From Cristatella mucedo (taxonomy: Eukaryota > Bryozoa > Phylactolaemata > Cristatellidae): a stretch of DNA of 64,000 bases. A program made the position numbers and the translations under genes. The DNA lies in assembly GCA_009760855.2 (NCBI GenBank), contig WPIO01000056.1, positions 650,001-714,000 of the forward strand, read 5' to 3'. Positions 11,905-23,437 of the stretch are shown in pieces (position 1 is the first letter of the stretch; the number at the start of each line of letters is the position of its first letter). The notes beneath the pieces are model-generated. The model did no database searches, was not told the DNA's origin, and saw only the letters and a list, made by a program, of their open reading frames with translations.

Positions 11905-12603
11905 TTACTCGTTTTTTTGGCTTCGCACGCTCCGGACGTGCGAGTTGCGAGTCGTCGCCGCATACAAAACACAGCCTTCGCTGCCTTTGCGACGAACGGC
12001 AGTCGCGACTGATGTGCCCTTCCTTTTTGCAGAAAAAGAAAAGCGCTTCCGTGGAGTCGGGCGAGAGCCTTTAGCTCCTAGTGCCTCAGCAGCGGCCGCG
12101 TAGCTCGGCTCCTGACAACTCATAAGCGCTCGAGCCTTCCCAACGACCTCAGACATCGCCATCTTGTCGAGCGCACACGCCTCGAGTAGCTGCTTTCGGG
12201 TGTTCTCTGGAAGCCCGGTGACGAAAGCGCATTTTACCAAGTCATCCTTCGAAGCCGCACTCACCAATCCGGCCAGCCGGGCCAAAATCGATGCGTATAC
12301 GTCCACTGGCTCCCCAGCTTGGAGCCGCCGTGTCGTGAGCTCCTCATAAGCTTTAAATTTATCCGCCGAAAATGCGGCCAGAAGAGCCTCTTTTACGATG
12401 GTATAGCCTTTCTTCGCCTGTCCATTGATGCTTTGGTACACGGCGAACGCTCCGCCGGTTAGAAAAAGGGGCAGGAATTTGTGGCGGTCGGCAGCGACAA
12501 TACCTTGAATCTCTGCCACCAGATCAAACTTTTCAACCCAGCCCGCAAAGTCTTCACTGCCGTCGAATTGAGTGACGATATGGCTGAACTTTACGTTCTC
12601 CAT
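11905..12603 (-). pseudogene. gypsy gag (capsid-like) with frameshifted zinc knuckle
   Basis: A 232-residue open frame beginning MENVKFSHIV. It contains a retroviral-type gag core (FDGSEDFAGWVEKFDLVAE, later LVKCAFVTGLPE). A CKKEGHISRDC zinc-knuckle remnant is encoded in a different frame near 12000, the same frame as the protease, so a frameshift (mutational or programmed) separates capsid from knuckle. The first Cys of the CCHC motif is not seen. Confidence 0.8.
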
Positions 12604-12619
12604 TACTGCCGAAGTAGCT

Positions 12620-12864
12620 TGTAGTCTGAATTATCGTCGCGAACGGCACAGAACACCAGCCGACGAGCAACACCACCAGTTTATTCTCCCTACACACGGA
12701 GCAGGGCGAAGCACGACTCTCCTCGCTCCTCTCGCCCACCGGAGTCCCCCGACTCCCTTGGCAAAACATTCGCTAATCGCACGGCCCGACTGCTTACCAC
12801 ATCGAGTGTCACAGCCCACTCGTACAACGATCAGGGGCAGTGTCATCAATTAAATAAAACCACA
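12620..12864 (-). repeat. 5' LTR of the gypsy element
   Basis: 245 bp, starting tgtagtctgaattatcg and ending aataaaaccaca on the plus strand. It matches the 3' LTR at 8748-8992 except at about 7 sites. Abutting duplication AATTC at 12865-12869. Confidence 0.93.
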
Positions 12865-13745
12865 AATTCATAAAGACTATGTGGATGTTACGCAGGAGAG
12901 TTTTGTATAGCGCACTCACAGCCTAAGCTGCTTTCGGTACGCATTCGGTAGCCAACAGACTTCGTCTCACGAAACAAAGAGAAAGTGGGAAGCATAGCAG
13001 AGTCAGGAGAGCAGTTGACATAGTGAGTAGCATAGAAGTAGCAGCTCAGCACCGCTGAAAAGTATGAGCCATAGTCGGCAGTAGGAGAGTAGTTGTCGTT
13101 GCCTAAGAATTGTGGAAGCGGGTTCAGCAGTCTAGGACCTGCAGAGCTAAAGCTCCTGTCGCCAACGGTCTTTAAGCAGAGGAAAGGAACTGCTAATTTA
13201 TTTTCCACACAGGACCTGAGGGCGAAAACAGGCTGAAACTGGTGCAGCAGTTCAGCTAGGTACGAAGGAGCCAAGCTGCGGCGGGCCTTGTGGGTCAGTG
13301 TAAGAACTTTGCTCTGTATCCGTTGATCAACCGGCATCCATCCTAGCTCTTTCAGCAAAGGAGACACGTGCTCAAACCTCTGGGACTTGAAGACTAGCCT
13401 TGCAGCCATACTCATTGCCAGCTGCAGTGGCCTAGTTGCTTTCTTTGGTAGCCCAGCGAAAAGGGAGTTACAATCATCAAGCCGAGACAGAACTAAGGAG
13501 CTAGTTAAATTTGTTGCCAGCCACTGTGGAAGACAGCTCCTAATCTTGAATGGGGATCAGGCGTGATGGCTAGTTGTAGAAGCAGTCTTCTGAATGAAGC
13601 TTTTAAAAAAATTGAGGCAGCCGTCGAAAACGACACCTAAATTTCGAGCACGCGGTGATGGTCGCACAACAGTATCGCCTATTAGAAGAGCAAAGCCTTT
13701 TAATCCAGCCACACGCATATGGTGTCCTATGAGCAGCAGTTCGGT

Positions 13746-13850
13746 TTGGTGATACGCTGTGATGGCCGCTGGTCGCTCTTTCGCCGCTACACAAGCGATG
13801 CTATCAATTCAGCTAACTTTTACCTTTTTTAACTTCTTTTCATTTTAAGG
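13746..13850 (+). mobile_element. SINE family 1, 3' part
   Basis: Only the body end and tail are left: cgctctttcgccgctacaca then atcaattcagctaac, followed by a T-rich tract. It abuts the 5' break of the LINE B copy. Confidence 0.5.
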
Positions 13851-14163
13851 TAGGGGGCGCTCTTCTTTGCGACCACGTCGATCCTCCTTCGGCGGGCTGA
13901 CGTACCTGCAATCATCGCTGCTAGTATGGCGGCCTACAAGTCGCTCGTAGCGATTCCCTTAAGGCTCTGGCCTTAGTCGGTATTAGTGGGGCACGACGGC
14001 TGAAACTTTCGCCGCTGCGAGCGTTCACCTCCGCCGAACGCCTCCGAAGAGCGCTTCCGGGGGCGCTTTCGCGGCGCCCTCATAAGCTTGCTGCGCGCCG
14101 CCCTCCGCACCGCGAGGCCGCTGCGAGCGTGCGGGTGCCGCCGAGTCCAAAGCGGCTAGGCCC

Positions 14164-14164
<1 letters not shown>

Positions 14165-14226
<62 letters not shown>
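14165..14226. repeat. (GGC)n trinucleotide repeat, about 20 units
   Basis: A pure GGC tract in a CpG-rich stretch (13990-14450). It reads as poly-Ala, poly-Gly or poly-Pro by frame. No gene is recognised around it. Confidence 0.95.
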
Positions 14227-14227
<1 letters not shown>

Positions 14228-14451
14228 GCAAAGACCGGAAACCCGTGCGTGCGTCGCAGCGCTGCACATTTTCAGTTACGCCCCGTTCGGGCTGGCTCGC
14301 GTTCGAATGTCTCGGAATACCTCGAAACGTCTCGTCGCCGTGCGAGACCCGCTCGTCCCGTCGGCTTCTCGCGTCCCACCGGTCGCAGATTCGCTCGGCC
14401 CGCTCTCTGCCGAAAGCCGTCCGCGCGCGGCGGCGACTGCGGCGGCGAGCG

Positions 14452-14785
14452 CTCTCGGAGCCTCGCTCTCGGAGCCTCGCTCTCGGAGCCTCGCTCTCGG
14501 AGCCTCGCTCTCGGAGCCTCGCTCTCGGAGCCTCGCTCTCGGAGCCTCGCTCTCGGAGCCTCGCTCTCGGAGGGCTCTCGCTCTCGGAGCCTCGCTCTCG
14601 GAGCCTCGCTCTCGGAGCCTCGCTCTCGGAGCCTCGCTCTCGAGCCTCGCTCTCGGAGCCTCGCTCTCGGAGCCTCGCTCTCGGAGCCTCGCTCTCGGAG
14701 CCTCGCTCTCGGAGCCTCGCTCTCGGAGCCTCGCTCTCGGAGCCTCGCTCTCGGAGCCTCGCTCTCGGAGCCTCGCTCTCGGAGA
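14452..14785. repeat. 14-bp minisatellite, about 23 units
   Basis: Tandem ctcggagcctcgct units with two short interruptions (near 14572 and 14640). Since 14 is not a multiple of three, every frame reads the same 14-residue cycle, which explains overlapping open frames of 170-260 residues on both strands. It shares the core ctcggagcc with the 21-bp minisatellite at 59575-60137. Confidence 0.95.
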
Positions 14786-14821
14786 CAAACTATCGCATCG
14801 CTTCAGTTCACGTGGGGGTCG

Positions 14822-15094
14822 CGGAATATAATGTTATGTAATGTACCTCCGTCTGTAAATCTACAATGCCACAAAGACTACGTGGGTGTTACGCAGGAGA
14901 GTTTTGTATAGCGCACTCACAGCCTAAGCTGCTTTCGGTACGCATTCGGTAGACAACAGACTTCGTCTCGCGCAACAAAGAAAAAGTGAAAAGCATAGCA
15001 GAGTCAGGAAAGCAGTTGAAGTAGCGAGCAGCATGGAAGTAGCAGCTCAGGACCGCTGAAAAGGATGAGCCATAGTCGACAGCAGGAGAGTAGT
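14822..15094 (-). mobile_element. LINE family B 3' fragment
   Basis: 5'-truncated copy. The tail (ttatgtaatgtacctccgtc) is at the left, then the 3' UTR tagcgcactcacagcctaag and the C-terminal coding remnant up to about 15094. It matches the copies at 12865, 49853 and 55990. Confidence 0.8.
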
Positions 15095-15404
15095 GGCCGC
15101 CTCGCCGACCGGCGGCAGCCACCCGCCGGTCACCGCGCATCGCCCGCACCGGGCATGGGCTCCCGGCATGGACCGCCGAGCGGCGGAAATGGCCGAGCAG
15201 CAGCGCGTGCCTCGTTCTCGGCTCCTGACCGAATGACAATAAACGGCCGAGCGCATAAAAGTGGGCAATGGCGGCGTACTCCAGCCGGACGAGCCGAAAC
15301 GTCGCGCCTTCGAGAGACGCTCGTCGACTTGCGGCCCACCCGCTTTACTAATATCGGCGTCAAGACGCAACGTTTTCGCTAAATGAAAAGAAGCGCTGAG
15401 CAGA

Positions 15405-15690
15405 AGCTCAGTACCTACTCACTACCTCAACTGCCCTTCTGACTCGGCTGTGCTTTTCACTTTCTCGTTGTTTCGAGAGATAATGATAATAATACATTTG
15501 TTACATCGCCCTCAGATAAATCGATCTCTTTTTAGGCACTTTACATTTGCTGCGAAGGGAGGTGAAGTCTGTTGGCTAACGTATGCATACCGAAAGCCGC
15601 GTAGGCTGTGTGTGCTATAGAGAACTCTCCTGCGTAACACCCACTTACTCTTTGTGGAGTTATAGACGGAGATACATCACATCACAGTGA
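15405..15690 (+). mobile_element. LINE B 3' fragment with a nested LINE A tail
   Basis: Plus-strand LINE B sequence at 15405-15480 and 15561-15690 (ctatagagaactctcctgcg, then agacggagatacatcacatc). The 80 bp between (15481-15560) is the reverse 3' end of LINE A (ataatgataataataca, then tctctttttaggcactttac), so one retroelement tail inserted into another. From 15691 to 16407 I see nothing else. Confidence 0.65.
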
Positions 15691-16407
15691 ATTTACTCCC
15701 TCACTGTCTCGTGCTAATTAACTCACCTCCCATTTTTCAGGTAATGCTAACAACGTTGTGGAAAAACCAGTGCTAAAAAATTACACGGCTTTCGTTTTAT
15801 TGCCAGTTCTTTCAAAAATGGTCTCGTCAGACTTTAGATACGCATTTTCGCATTTTGTTACGACTAATCCCAGCAACTGATTTAAAAATACTTTACGGCT
15901 ATCCTGAATATGAGAAGAGTACCATAATGTGATTCATTTAAGTGTCACGGGAATAAGAGACTCAAATTTCTGATATATAAATTCTGATATATAAATACCC
16001 TCGGTAGGTGCTGCTCTGTATTCTTACCGTCACGGTTGCTTAGAAATGCAATATAAGAGCTCGCAGGCACTTTCCGCGCGACGACGGCATCGCCACCGAG
16101 CGGCGCGTTCGCTCTGCTCTGCTCTGTTCGCTCTGCGCTCGCTCGCGCGAGCGTCGCTCGTGGGGCGTTCGCCGCGTCATTCCGCACGCAGTTCGCCGCC
16201 CCGGCCTCGCCAGGGCGCTCCGACCACGCGCAGCCACGCCCTGGCTGTGCACGAAGCTCGTCGGCTGGCCGGCTGGCTGCTTCTGCGGCGACGGCGGCGG
16301 CGGCGGCGGCTGCTGCTGGGGACGAGACTCGACGAGAGCCGGGACGAGACTCGAGCGGCAGCCGCCGCTGCGCGCAGCCGCCGGCCGCGGAGCGGCTCGG
16401 AGCGACG

Positions 16408-17204
16408 TCACCAGATGAAGCCGAGCCGCTTGCCGGTCGGCACCTCGCCCTGCACGAGCAGGCGCGTCTCCTCCGTCTTGGCGTTCTTCCACGTGGGCAG
16501 CTGCGAGCCGCGGTCGTCCTTGGCCATGTAGCTCGGCCGTATGCCGCCCTTGCCCTCGAACACGGGGCCCGAGCCGCCGCCGATGCCCTCGCGAGCGGCG
16601 CGCCGCAGCGCCACCACGTTTCGGCCGCCCTGATCGCAGTGCTCGATGACGCGCTGCGCGTACTCCTGGAACTGCTGCTCCTCCATCTTGAGCAGCTCGA
16701 TGTTCTTCAGGTCCTGCGCCAGCTGCACTTCGACCTCTTGCGCCGCCTTCTTCTCGCGCTCGCTCTGCCGATGGAGGAAGAGGCCACGAGGTCACGAGAT
16801 GCAGCCGGGCGGGGGGGGGGGCATCGCGCGAGACGACGCAGCCGTTGCGGGACTCAAACGACCGCAGTCCAGTCAGGTCAGATGGCGAGCAACAGCGAGC
16901 GAGAGCGAACTCGCGCAAAGGATAGGATGAAGCGCCCCGAGAGTCGTGATAGTCGTGGTGGCCGATCGGCGGCTCGCTCCGTCGGCTCGCTACCAGCAAT
17001 AGCGATCTGCCGGCGGAAGTGCAAGCCCTGAAAAATCCGCTCCCGTCGGTCAAAGGAAATAATGATAATAATAATAATGAAATAGGACACCTTTTATAGC
17101 GCCCAAAGAGAACTAAATCTCTTTCCGGGCACTTTACGTAAAGATGGCCGTAATCTCTAGTTTTGGCAGTCGTGGGTTCAACTTCCGAATACGTCGCAGC
17201 GTAT

Positions 17205-17288
<84 letters not shown>

Positions 17289-17419
17289 CTACGTACCTAC
17301 CTATCTCTCTACCTATCTCTGTCTCTCTCATTTTCTCTGCCTCTCTCTCCCTCTCTCTCTCCCTCTCTCTCTCTCCCTCTCTCTCTCTCTCCGTCTGGTG
17401 TGTCTGGTGTCTGGTCTGC

Positions 17420-17454
<35 letters not shown>

Positions 17455-20400
17455 CCCGAGCAAGCCACCGCGCGTCCGCCGCTTAACTACAATCGTCCGC
17501 AGCTCAGCGTCGACCCGCCGCTTTCACGCGAGTCGACGCTATGCAGCGTCAAAGAGCGGAGGGCAATCAGTCGGCGTCAACTTCGATTTGCAGTCCGCGA
17601 CGTCAGCACGCACTCGTCCGTCGCGAGCAGGGTCTCCCCCGAGCCGCCGCCCGAAACTCTTCGCTGCGCGCGCACTCGCTGCCTCGCTAGCCGGGCCTAC
17701 ACCTTTTCGGACGCCGTCTTAAGCAAAGCCTGCCCGGAAGTGCCGACGGCGGGCGCCCTACGAAGGTGCGGAGCGATGCCGGGAGGGATGGACGGGGTGA
17801 AGGAGAAACGGGGGCGGGGGCATTCCGTTGTCGGAGCAACGCTAGCGGATCTAGAGCGAATGAATGGACGTCTGAGCGAGCCGAGCGAGCCGAGCGAGTC
17901 GGCGAGTGGTCCGCGAAACCACTGCTACGCGGCGTGGGCGCAAAGCGGAAGCGCTTCAATAGCGCGGCGCCTCAGACGCCCAGCCTCTCTATGGGCCGGA
18001 GGAGACGGCGGGTGAGAAAGCCCTGCAAAGGTCCGAGGGCGCTGCGCTGCCCGCTGCCGCCGGCTTCGACCCGCCGGCGGGGAGGAGTGCGCGCCCGCCT
18101 CGGGGCCCGCTGCACCGGTAGCCCCCCCCGGGCGGCGACTGCGGCTTACCGCCTGAGCGAGCCGGAACTTGGCCGCCTCCGCGGCCTCCTCCTTCCGGCG
18201 CCGCGCCTTCTCCTTCTCGTTGCTCTGGAAGACGGCGTCGGCCTCGCGCTGGGCGGCGGCGCGCTCCAGGTCCGCCACTCGGTCCGCGGCCGCCTTGCGC
18301 TCCTTCTCACGCATCTGCAGCGGGAGGACACCGGTAGGGGGCGCGGTGCGGTAGGGGACGCGGTGCGGTCACAGCCGCTGTCGCGTCGCCGGCGCGTCGG
18401 TTGTGGGCGCGCCCGCACGCGGCGGCGGCGGCGGCAGTGGCAGTGGCAGTGGCAGTGGACTGAAATCGTGCCGGGCGAATCGGACTCGGTTTGAATGAAA
18501 AATAAAAAGAAGCGCTCTCGTGCGTGCTCTCAAAAGCGTCGACGCACCGACGTTCTCACTCTTTTTACCGTCGTCCCCACCCTTCCTCGACGCGCCGCCG
18601 CCGCCGCCTCGGCGACTACTTCCTCCGACAGGATACGACAGCGGTGGCCGAGCGCCGAGACGCCAAAACAACGAGTCGCAGCAGCAGCAGCGCGAGCGAG
18701 CGGAGGTGAGTGGCCGCTTCCACGAAAGTGGTGACGTCCGGCCTGCGACGTCCTACCTGAGCGCTCCGGTGGCGCCCCGCCTCGGCCATCTCTGCGCGAA
18801 AGCGCTCGGCTTTCTCCGCCTCCTCCTTGGCCCGCTTCTCCTCCGCCTCCTCGAACGCGTTGAGTATGCGCGAGTCCTCGTCGTCCACTTTCTGCTTCAT
18901 CTGAGCGCCCAGTTTCTCGCGGATCCTCTCCAGCCTCTCCTGCTTCTCCCTGCGACGGCGGCGACGGCGGCGACGGCGGCGGTAATGCGACGGCGGCGTT
19001 CTCGCGCGCGCGCTAGCACATTCGCCGCCGCCGCCGCGGCTGGGCGCTCGCTCGCTCGCGAACCTGTGCAGCTGCTGCTCCTTCTCGATGCGCAGCTTGA
19101 CCATCTTCTTCTTGGCCTCGGCGAACACGCGGCACTCCTCGTCCTCCTCGTCCAGCTGCTGCCGCTCGATCTCCTGCAGCTTTCTCCTGTGGCCCCGCAG
19201 CGCCGCCGCCGCCGAAGAGACGGAGGTCAGCGCTCGCTCCGCGCCGCGCGCGCCGCGCGCCGCTCCGCGGCGAAGCCCCATTCAGCAGCAGCCGACGGCC
19301 GGCGCGCCACGATCCCCAGCAAGGCGGCGACGCGGCGTTGGGCGGCGGCGGCGGCGAGAGCAGCCTGCCTAAACCGGCGCTGCCGACGCGCTCGAGCTCG
19401 AAAAACTGCGGCGGCGGCGGCGTGCGCACGGAGGGGAAGATGGCGGCGGCTCTCTTGTTTTGTTATGCCGGCAGCGGCGGCGGTGGGCACGTCGATGGGG
19501 GCGTCGATCGCGGCGGCGGCGGCGGCGGCGGCGGCGGCTTCGATACGAACGTTGTCTACGGTGGCGGTGGAGACGACGGAGGTAAAAGCGAATAAAATAC
19601 TAGCTGATTTAACAGCCTCCTTTGCATAGTGGCAGAAGAACTTTAAAGGCTACCGCCACCGCTTCGCGGCGGCGATAGAGGACTAGCCGCGGCAGGATTC
19701 GAAACCACGACCTCGGGAACGAAGTGGCAAAAAGCAACCGCCTTGCCCACTGGGCCATCGCGGCTACGTAGGCGAGTACGGTACGACGATCGGGGCGGGC
19801 GAAGGACGGAGGGCGGAGCGCTCACCGGTCGGCGATCTGCTTTTTGTTGTCATTGGCCAGCTGCAGTTTCTCGTCGAAGCGAATCTGCTCGAGCTGTTGC
19901 TTCTCGACGTCGTACTGGATCGCCAGCTTCTTCAGCTCGTCGCCCTCCAGACGGTCCAGCTGCCGCTCCTCGAGCTGCTCCTTGAGGTGGCCGTGAACCC
20001 TGCGCGCCGCCGCCGCGAACCCTGCGCCGTGAACCGTGCTCGGGGCGCGCCGGCGCGCGCGCCATCATTCGGCCGACGCTCGGTACGACGGACGCCCGGT
20101 AGCGACCTCGAGTTCGAGCTAGCGGCTCGCGCTGCCGCTGCCGCCGCCGCTGCCGGGCTTGTCGCTTTTCACAGCTGCCGCCGCAGCCGCCGCCGTCGGC
20201 GGCTGCGGCGGCAGCGGCTGCTACTTACTGAGCCTTCTGGAACTCGTTGACCTGCAGTCGCCGCTGCTTGCGCTCGAGCGCCTCCTGCTGCTCGCGCTGC
20301 ACGCCCTCCTCATACTCGCGCCGGGCGAGCTCCAAGTACTCCTTGTCTTTCCCCTCGGAGGCCAGCGCCTTGAGCTTGTTGAACTCGACCTGGGCGTCGC

Positions 20401-23400
20401 GCTCCTTGAGCACTTCCGTCAGCGTGAGCGCGCTCTGCAAAAAAAATCGACATGCGGAATCGACAGAAAGCGATCGCATCGGGCGATGGCTCTATTGTCG
20501 AGCGGCAGCTCGAGCAGGCGAGCGAGCCGTCGCCTCCGTCGCCGGTTCGTCGTCGCCGCGCTGACCGGCGACCTGTAGCGACGTCTTTCTGACAGTCGGG
20601 CGGAACTGAAAGGATTTCCCGAACGTCGGTCGCCCATTCCGCCGCAGGGGAGGGGGCGGACAAATCGACCGGAAATCGGCGGCTCGGGGAAACGAATCCG
20701 CGAACTAGGATTCACTCTGCCGCTGCGAAGCGGTGGGCTATTTAAACCCCAGTGTTAGACTAGAAGCAACAAACTTGAGCTCAGCTGGAATTTCAGTGAA
20801 AATTTAACTAAAATAAATCGAAGGACCTCATTTATTTAGCAGCACAAGAGCTTCAACCCACGAGCATGATCACCAAGTGCGAGCACGTGACCCATAGGCT
20901 AAGAACCAATGGCGAAGAGCCCGCTTAGATGAACGACGACAATGTATACAATGTGAACGTTGCTACAACCGCATGTTTACGCGCGGCTAGAATGAGCAAT
21001 CCTTACAAAAAAAAGTTGGTTCATGGCTTCGCGCGATATCTTCGAACGGATTCCGACTTGTGTCAAATCGTAGGCGTGAGCGGCGCAGTGCATGCTGCTG
21101 AATTACCTAAACGATGTTTATGTAATTCATATAATCATTCATTGCCAATTCATAATTGTAATTAATTCATAAATTAATTATAACATGAATAATTATAATA
21201 TTAATAATTAATAATTGTAATTATAATAATGTAATTCATATAATCATTCATTGATATAATCATTCATTTATATAATCATTCATTGCATGCTACTGAATTT
21301 CGAGCAACATTAGCAAAAATTGTATCAGTTATCAGAGTCAAGGTCTAGCGCTGTCACGGTCAGCTTATCGCCAGTGCTCTGCGAAGCTGGAGAATGACGC
21401 GCCTCGAAATCTCGCGCTAATAGTCTCCGAAAATGAGTCGTGGCCATCACTGTGGCTTACAAGACACGTGTCTTAATTGCGGAACTGCGCCGAATATGGC
21501 GGGGTTATAGGCTAGATTGTGCCTCTAGCAGACAGCCCCTCTACCGGCCAGCTATTCTGCGAGTGCTTAGTCCAGCCATAGCGACCCTAGCGCTCATCCT
21601 AACGGTGTTTCTCAGTCGGTAAAGTCTGCTATCTGGTCAAATAATTAAAAAAATACGAAATAATAAATAAAGATAAATAAATAATAAATCAATAATAAAT
21701 ATAAAATACGCTCACTCTCTGCGTATCAGTAGTAGGGTGGCAGGGAGATCGCAGCAAAATATTTCGCTGCTATAGGTTAGCTTAAGCACAAGTATGATTA
21801 AATTTTAAATGCATTCGTTTGGGAACGCATCTCACTAAAAAATAAGAAAATGAAAGACGAGTATTCTTTGTCGAAGAAATAATAAGCATAAATTAAATAA
21901 GGGTTGGCTGATTCAGCAGCCTCCTTTGTATAGTGGCCGGAGAGCCTTAACGGCTATCGCCGCCGCTTGCAGTGGAAAATAAAAGATCGTGCACTGCAGT
22001 ACTTAAAGCCTCGACCTGGGCCGTGGAGAGCGCGAGCACCTAACCCCAGGGCTAAGACCCAGGGGCATGCAAACGTCGTAGGACTACGTAGGCGCGGACA
22101 CCACGGTGGGTATTTGCCGCGTAAGTCGCGAAGGTGACTGGCAGACCGACCGATCGCTGGGTCTCTCGCTCGTATCTCCATCCTACTTATCTCTTTGCTA
22201 TAGCGCTTTCCAGACTAAACAGGCGCACGTGCCACGCGAGTTTCAAAGTAGGCGACAGCAGGCACTTTGCGCTTGTGCCGAGGGGGGGCGTGCGCCTGAG
22301 CGCCGCGTCGGCGCTCTGACGATCTCTCGCGCTCGCCACTCGCCGGGCTTAGCACGCATGCGCAGGGCATTCGCGGACGGGGTCGACGGGGTCGAGAGTC
22401 GAATCCGGGTGGTGAACAGTAATGGCTGCGGTGCGCTGTGCGTCCTACGGCAGGAGGCCAACTCTTAACGGTGCGGCGCTGCCGACGGTCTGAGCGGACG
22501 AACTGAAATTAGCCGGAGCGTCGGACTGCAAGCGGCTGCTCCGGCGCCATCGCTTCCGCGACTACAGGCGAGGCGCCGGCCGAGCGTCCGGACAGCGCGC
22601 GACGGACGGCGAAGCGCTCGCGCGTGGCTGACGCCACTCACGTGAAAGTTCTTGACGCGATCCGTCTGGTAGTACTGCTGCGTCTTAGCCTTCTCGATGG
22701 CTTCCTTGCGCTTCTGCGCCTGATACTTGGCCTCTTCGAGGTCGACCTGCTTTCGCTCCTCCTCCTTGGCCGCCTCGCGAAGAGCGCGCGCCTCCAACTT
22801 TCGTCGACGATTTCCCTGCGCAGCAGCCGAACGAGTCACGAGACGACGCCGCAGCGCGCCCGCCGCCAACGGCGGCGACGGGGCCTCACGCGTAGCGCTG
22901 GCGAGCGAAGCCGCCGGAGGCGCTCGGACGGCTCTCGACTGACTCTTTCGCGCACGGTCTTAAGGAGCGGAGAAAAACTTTTCCGCTTAGCGCGAAGCAA
23001 GCGCAGCGGAGACCGGCACGACGAGGACTGGCAGGAATGACATGACGGAAAGCACTGACTCGCTGTCGTGCAGCGGCGGCCCGCAGCGGCGCTGACTGGC
23101 GACGCAGTCGCGCCTGCTGGCGGCCGCCTTCGATGAAGTGCGCGACTCTTTCGGGCGGCCAAGCGTAACGGACGCTGGAGGCTACCTCGAGAGTGTTCGG
23201 CCAGTCCTTAACCATCGATTTTGACGTCTGCTTCAGGTCCTCTTTGGCGCCGCGAATCGCGCCCGTCCTCTCGTCCTCGATCTGCTTCCGGTGCAGCTGC
23301 TGGTTTATTCGATCCCAGTCCTTTCCGCTGAGCACAAGGACATCTCTTATCGAAGAACCGTCGGGAAGAAGGTCGAACCTCTGCTGCTGTGGCGGTGGGC

Positions 23401-23437
23401 TCCCTACGAAGCCAAGCGCGGCCACATCGTTCACCAT
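16408..23437 (-). CDS. CFAP210: CFAP210 (CCDC173), ciliary doublet microtubule inner protein
   Basis: CFAP210 is a filamentous coiled-coil protein that lines the lumen of axonemal doublet microtubules (B-tubule side in known structures) and stabilises them. Eight exons join in phase: 23437-23186, 22815-22642, 20434-20229, 19999-19826, 19186-19064, 18949-18757, 18314-18150, 16764-16408. They total 1644 nt and give 547 aa, close to the human protein (about 550 aa). All introns are GT-AG. Diagnostic blocks are YQAQKRKEAIEKAKTQ with YYQTDRVKNFH (exon 2), ALTLTEVLKERDAQVEF (exon 3), FAEAKKKMVKLRIEKE (exon 5), and the C-terminus QFQEYAQRVIE, AAREGIGGG, GGIRPSYM, KRLGFIW. The chain is almost wholly charged helix (Glu/Lys/Arg/Gln). 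The start is the Met at 23437, with no better upstream Met seen; a further 5' non-coding exon is possible. Introns hold SINEs, a CT tract and AT-rich repeats. Confidence 0.93.
17048..17138 (-). mobile_element. LINE A-type 3' tail fragment
   Basis: About 90 bp with the (ATT)n-type tail at the left (aataatgataataataata) and then tatagcgcccaaagagaact and the tctctttccgggcactttac stem. It lies in the last intron of CFAP210. Confidence 0.65.
17208..17402. repeat. (CT)n microsatellite in CFAP210 intron 7
   Basis: About 195 bp of CT-rich repeat with ctacctac interruptions, followed by short (TGTC)n and (TATC)n runs to about 17452. Confidence 0.95.
19603..19770 (-). mobile_element. SINE family 1 in CFAP210 intron 4
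   Basis: Reverse copy: tail tagctgatttaacagcctcc at the left, body, box B complement ggattcgaaacc near 19697, and box A complement ccttgcccactgggccatcg near 19745. It lies in the intron between the exons at 19999-19826 and 19186-19064. Confidence 0.8.
21110..21300. repeat. AT-rich repeat tract in CFAP210 intron 2
   Basis: About 190 bp of AT-rich DNA in an otherwise GC-balanced gene. The motif ataatcattcatt recurs at least four times and tgtaattcatataatcattc twice, with many attaat inverted motifs between. It is non-coding. The rest of this intron (20435-22641) holds one SINE and nothing else I recognise. Confidence 0.7.
21905..22064 (-). mobile_element. SINE family 1 in CFAP210 intron 2
   Basis: Reverse copy with tail ttggctgattcagcagcctc, body with taacggctatcgccgccgct, and head near 22030-22064 (ctaaccccagggctaagacc). 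The box B region is degenerate. Confidence 0.65.

Larger units (their letters stand above)
8748..12864 (-). mobile_element. Ty3/gypsy LTR retrotransposon, complete but degenerate
   Basis: A 4.1-kb element bounded by two 245-bp LTRs that begin TG and end CA, flanked by the 5-bp direct duplication AATTC (8743-8747 and 12865-12869). Domain order on the minus strand is gag, zinc knuckle, protease, RT, RNase H, integrase, which is the Ty3/gypsy order. Frameshifts and a nonsense codon break the coding region. By eye the LTRs differ at about 7 of 245 positions, so the insertion is not very recent. The gag ATG (12601-12603) lies only 16 nt inside the 5' LTR, leaving almost no leader. Confidence 0.93.
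8705..13745 (-). mobile_element. LINE family B copy, split by a nested gypsy element
   Basis: Degenerate non-LTR retrotransposon on the minus strand. The 3' end with a taatgtaatg tail is at 8705-8747, and the rest resumes at 12865-13745. Minus-strand translation gives the late RT/C-terminal blocks of L2/CR1-like ORF2: ARNLGVVFD near 13640, LAPSYLAELLHQF near 13260 and VGDRSFSSAGPRLLNPLP near 13140. It has in-frame stops and a 5' truncation, so it is not functional. A gypsy insertion at 8748-12864 separates the two halves and carries a 5-bp target duplication. Confidence 0.8.

Noticed and set aside
14129-14911. 260-residue plus-strand frame rich in SLALGASLSEPRSR
   Set aside because: It arises from the GGC tract and the 14-bp minisatellite, which keeps all frames open; there is no start, splice or family evidence.
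16040-17053. 337-residue minus-strand frame
   Set aside because: It overlaps the last CFAP210 exon in another phase; the CFAP210 phase gives the conserved C-terminus, so this is a shadow frame.
18520-19629. 369-residue plus-strand frame
   Set aside because: Antisense of CFAP210 exons and GC-rich introns; low-complexity Arg/Ala/Leu content.
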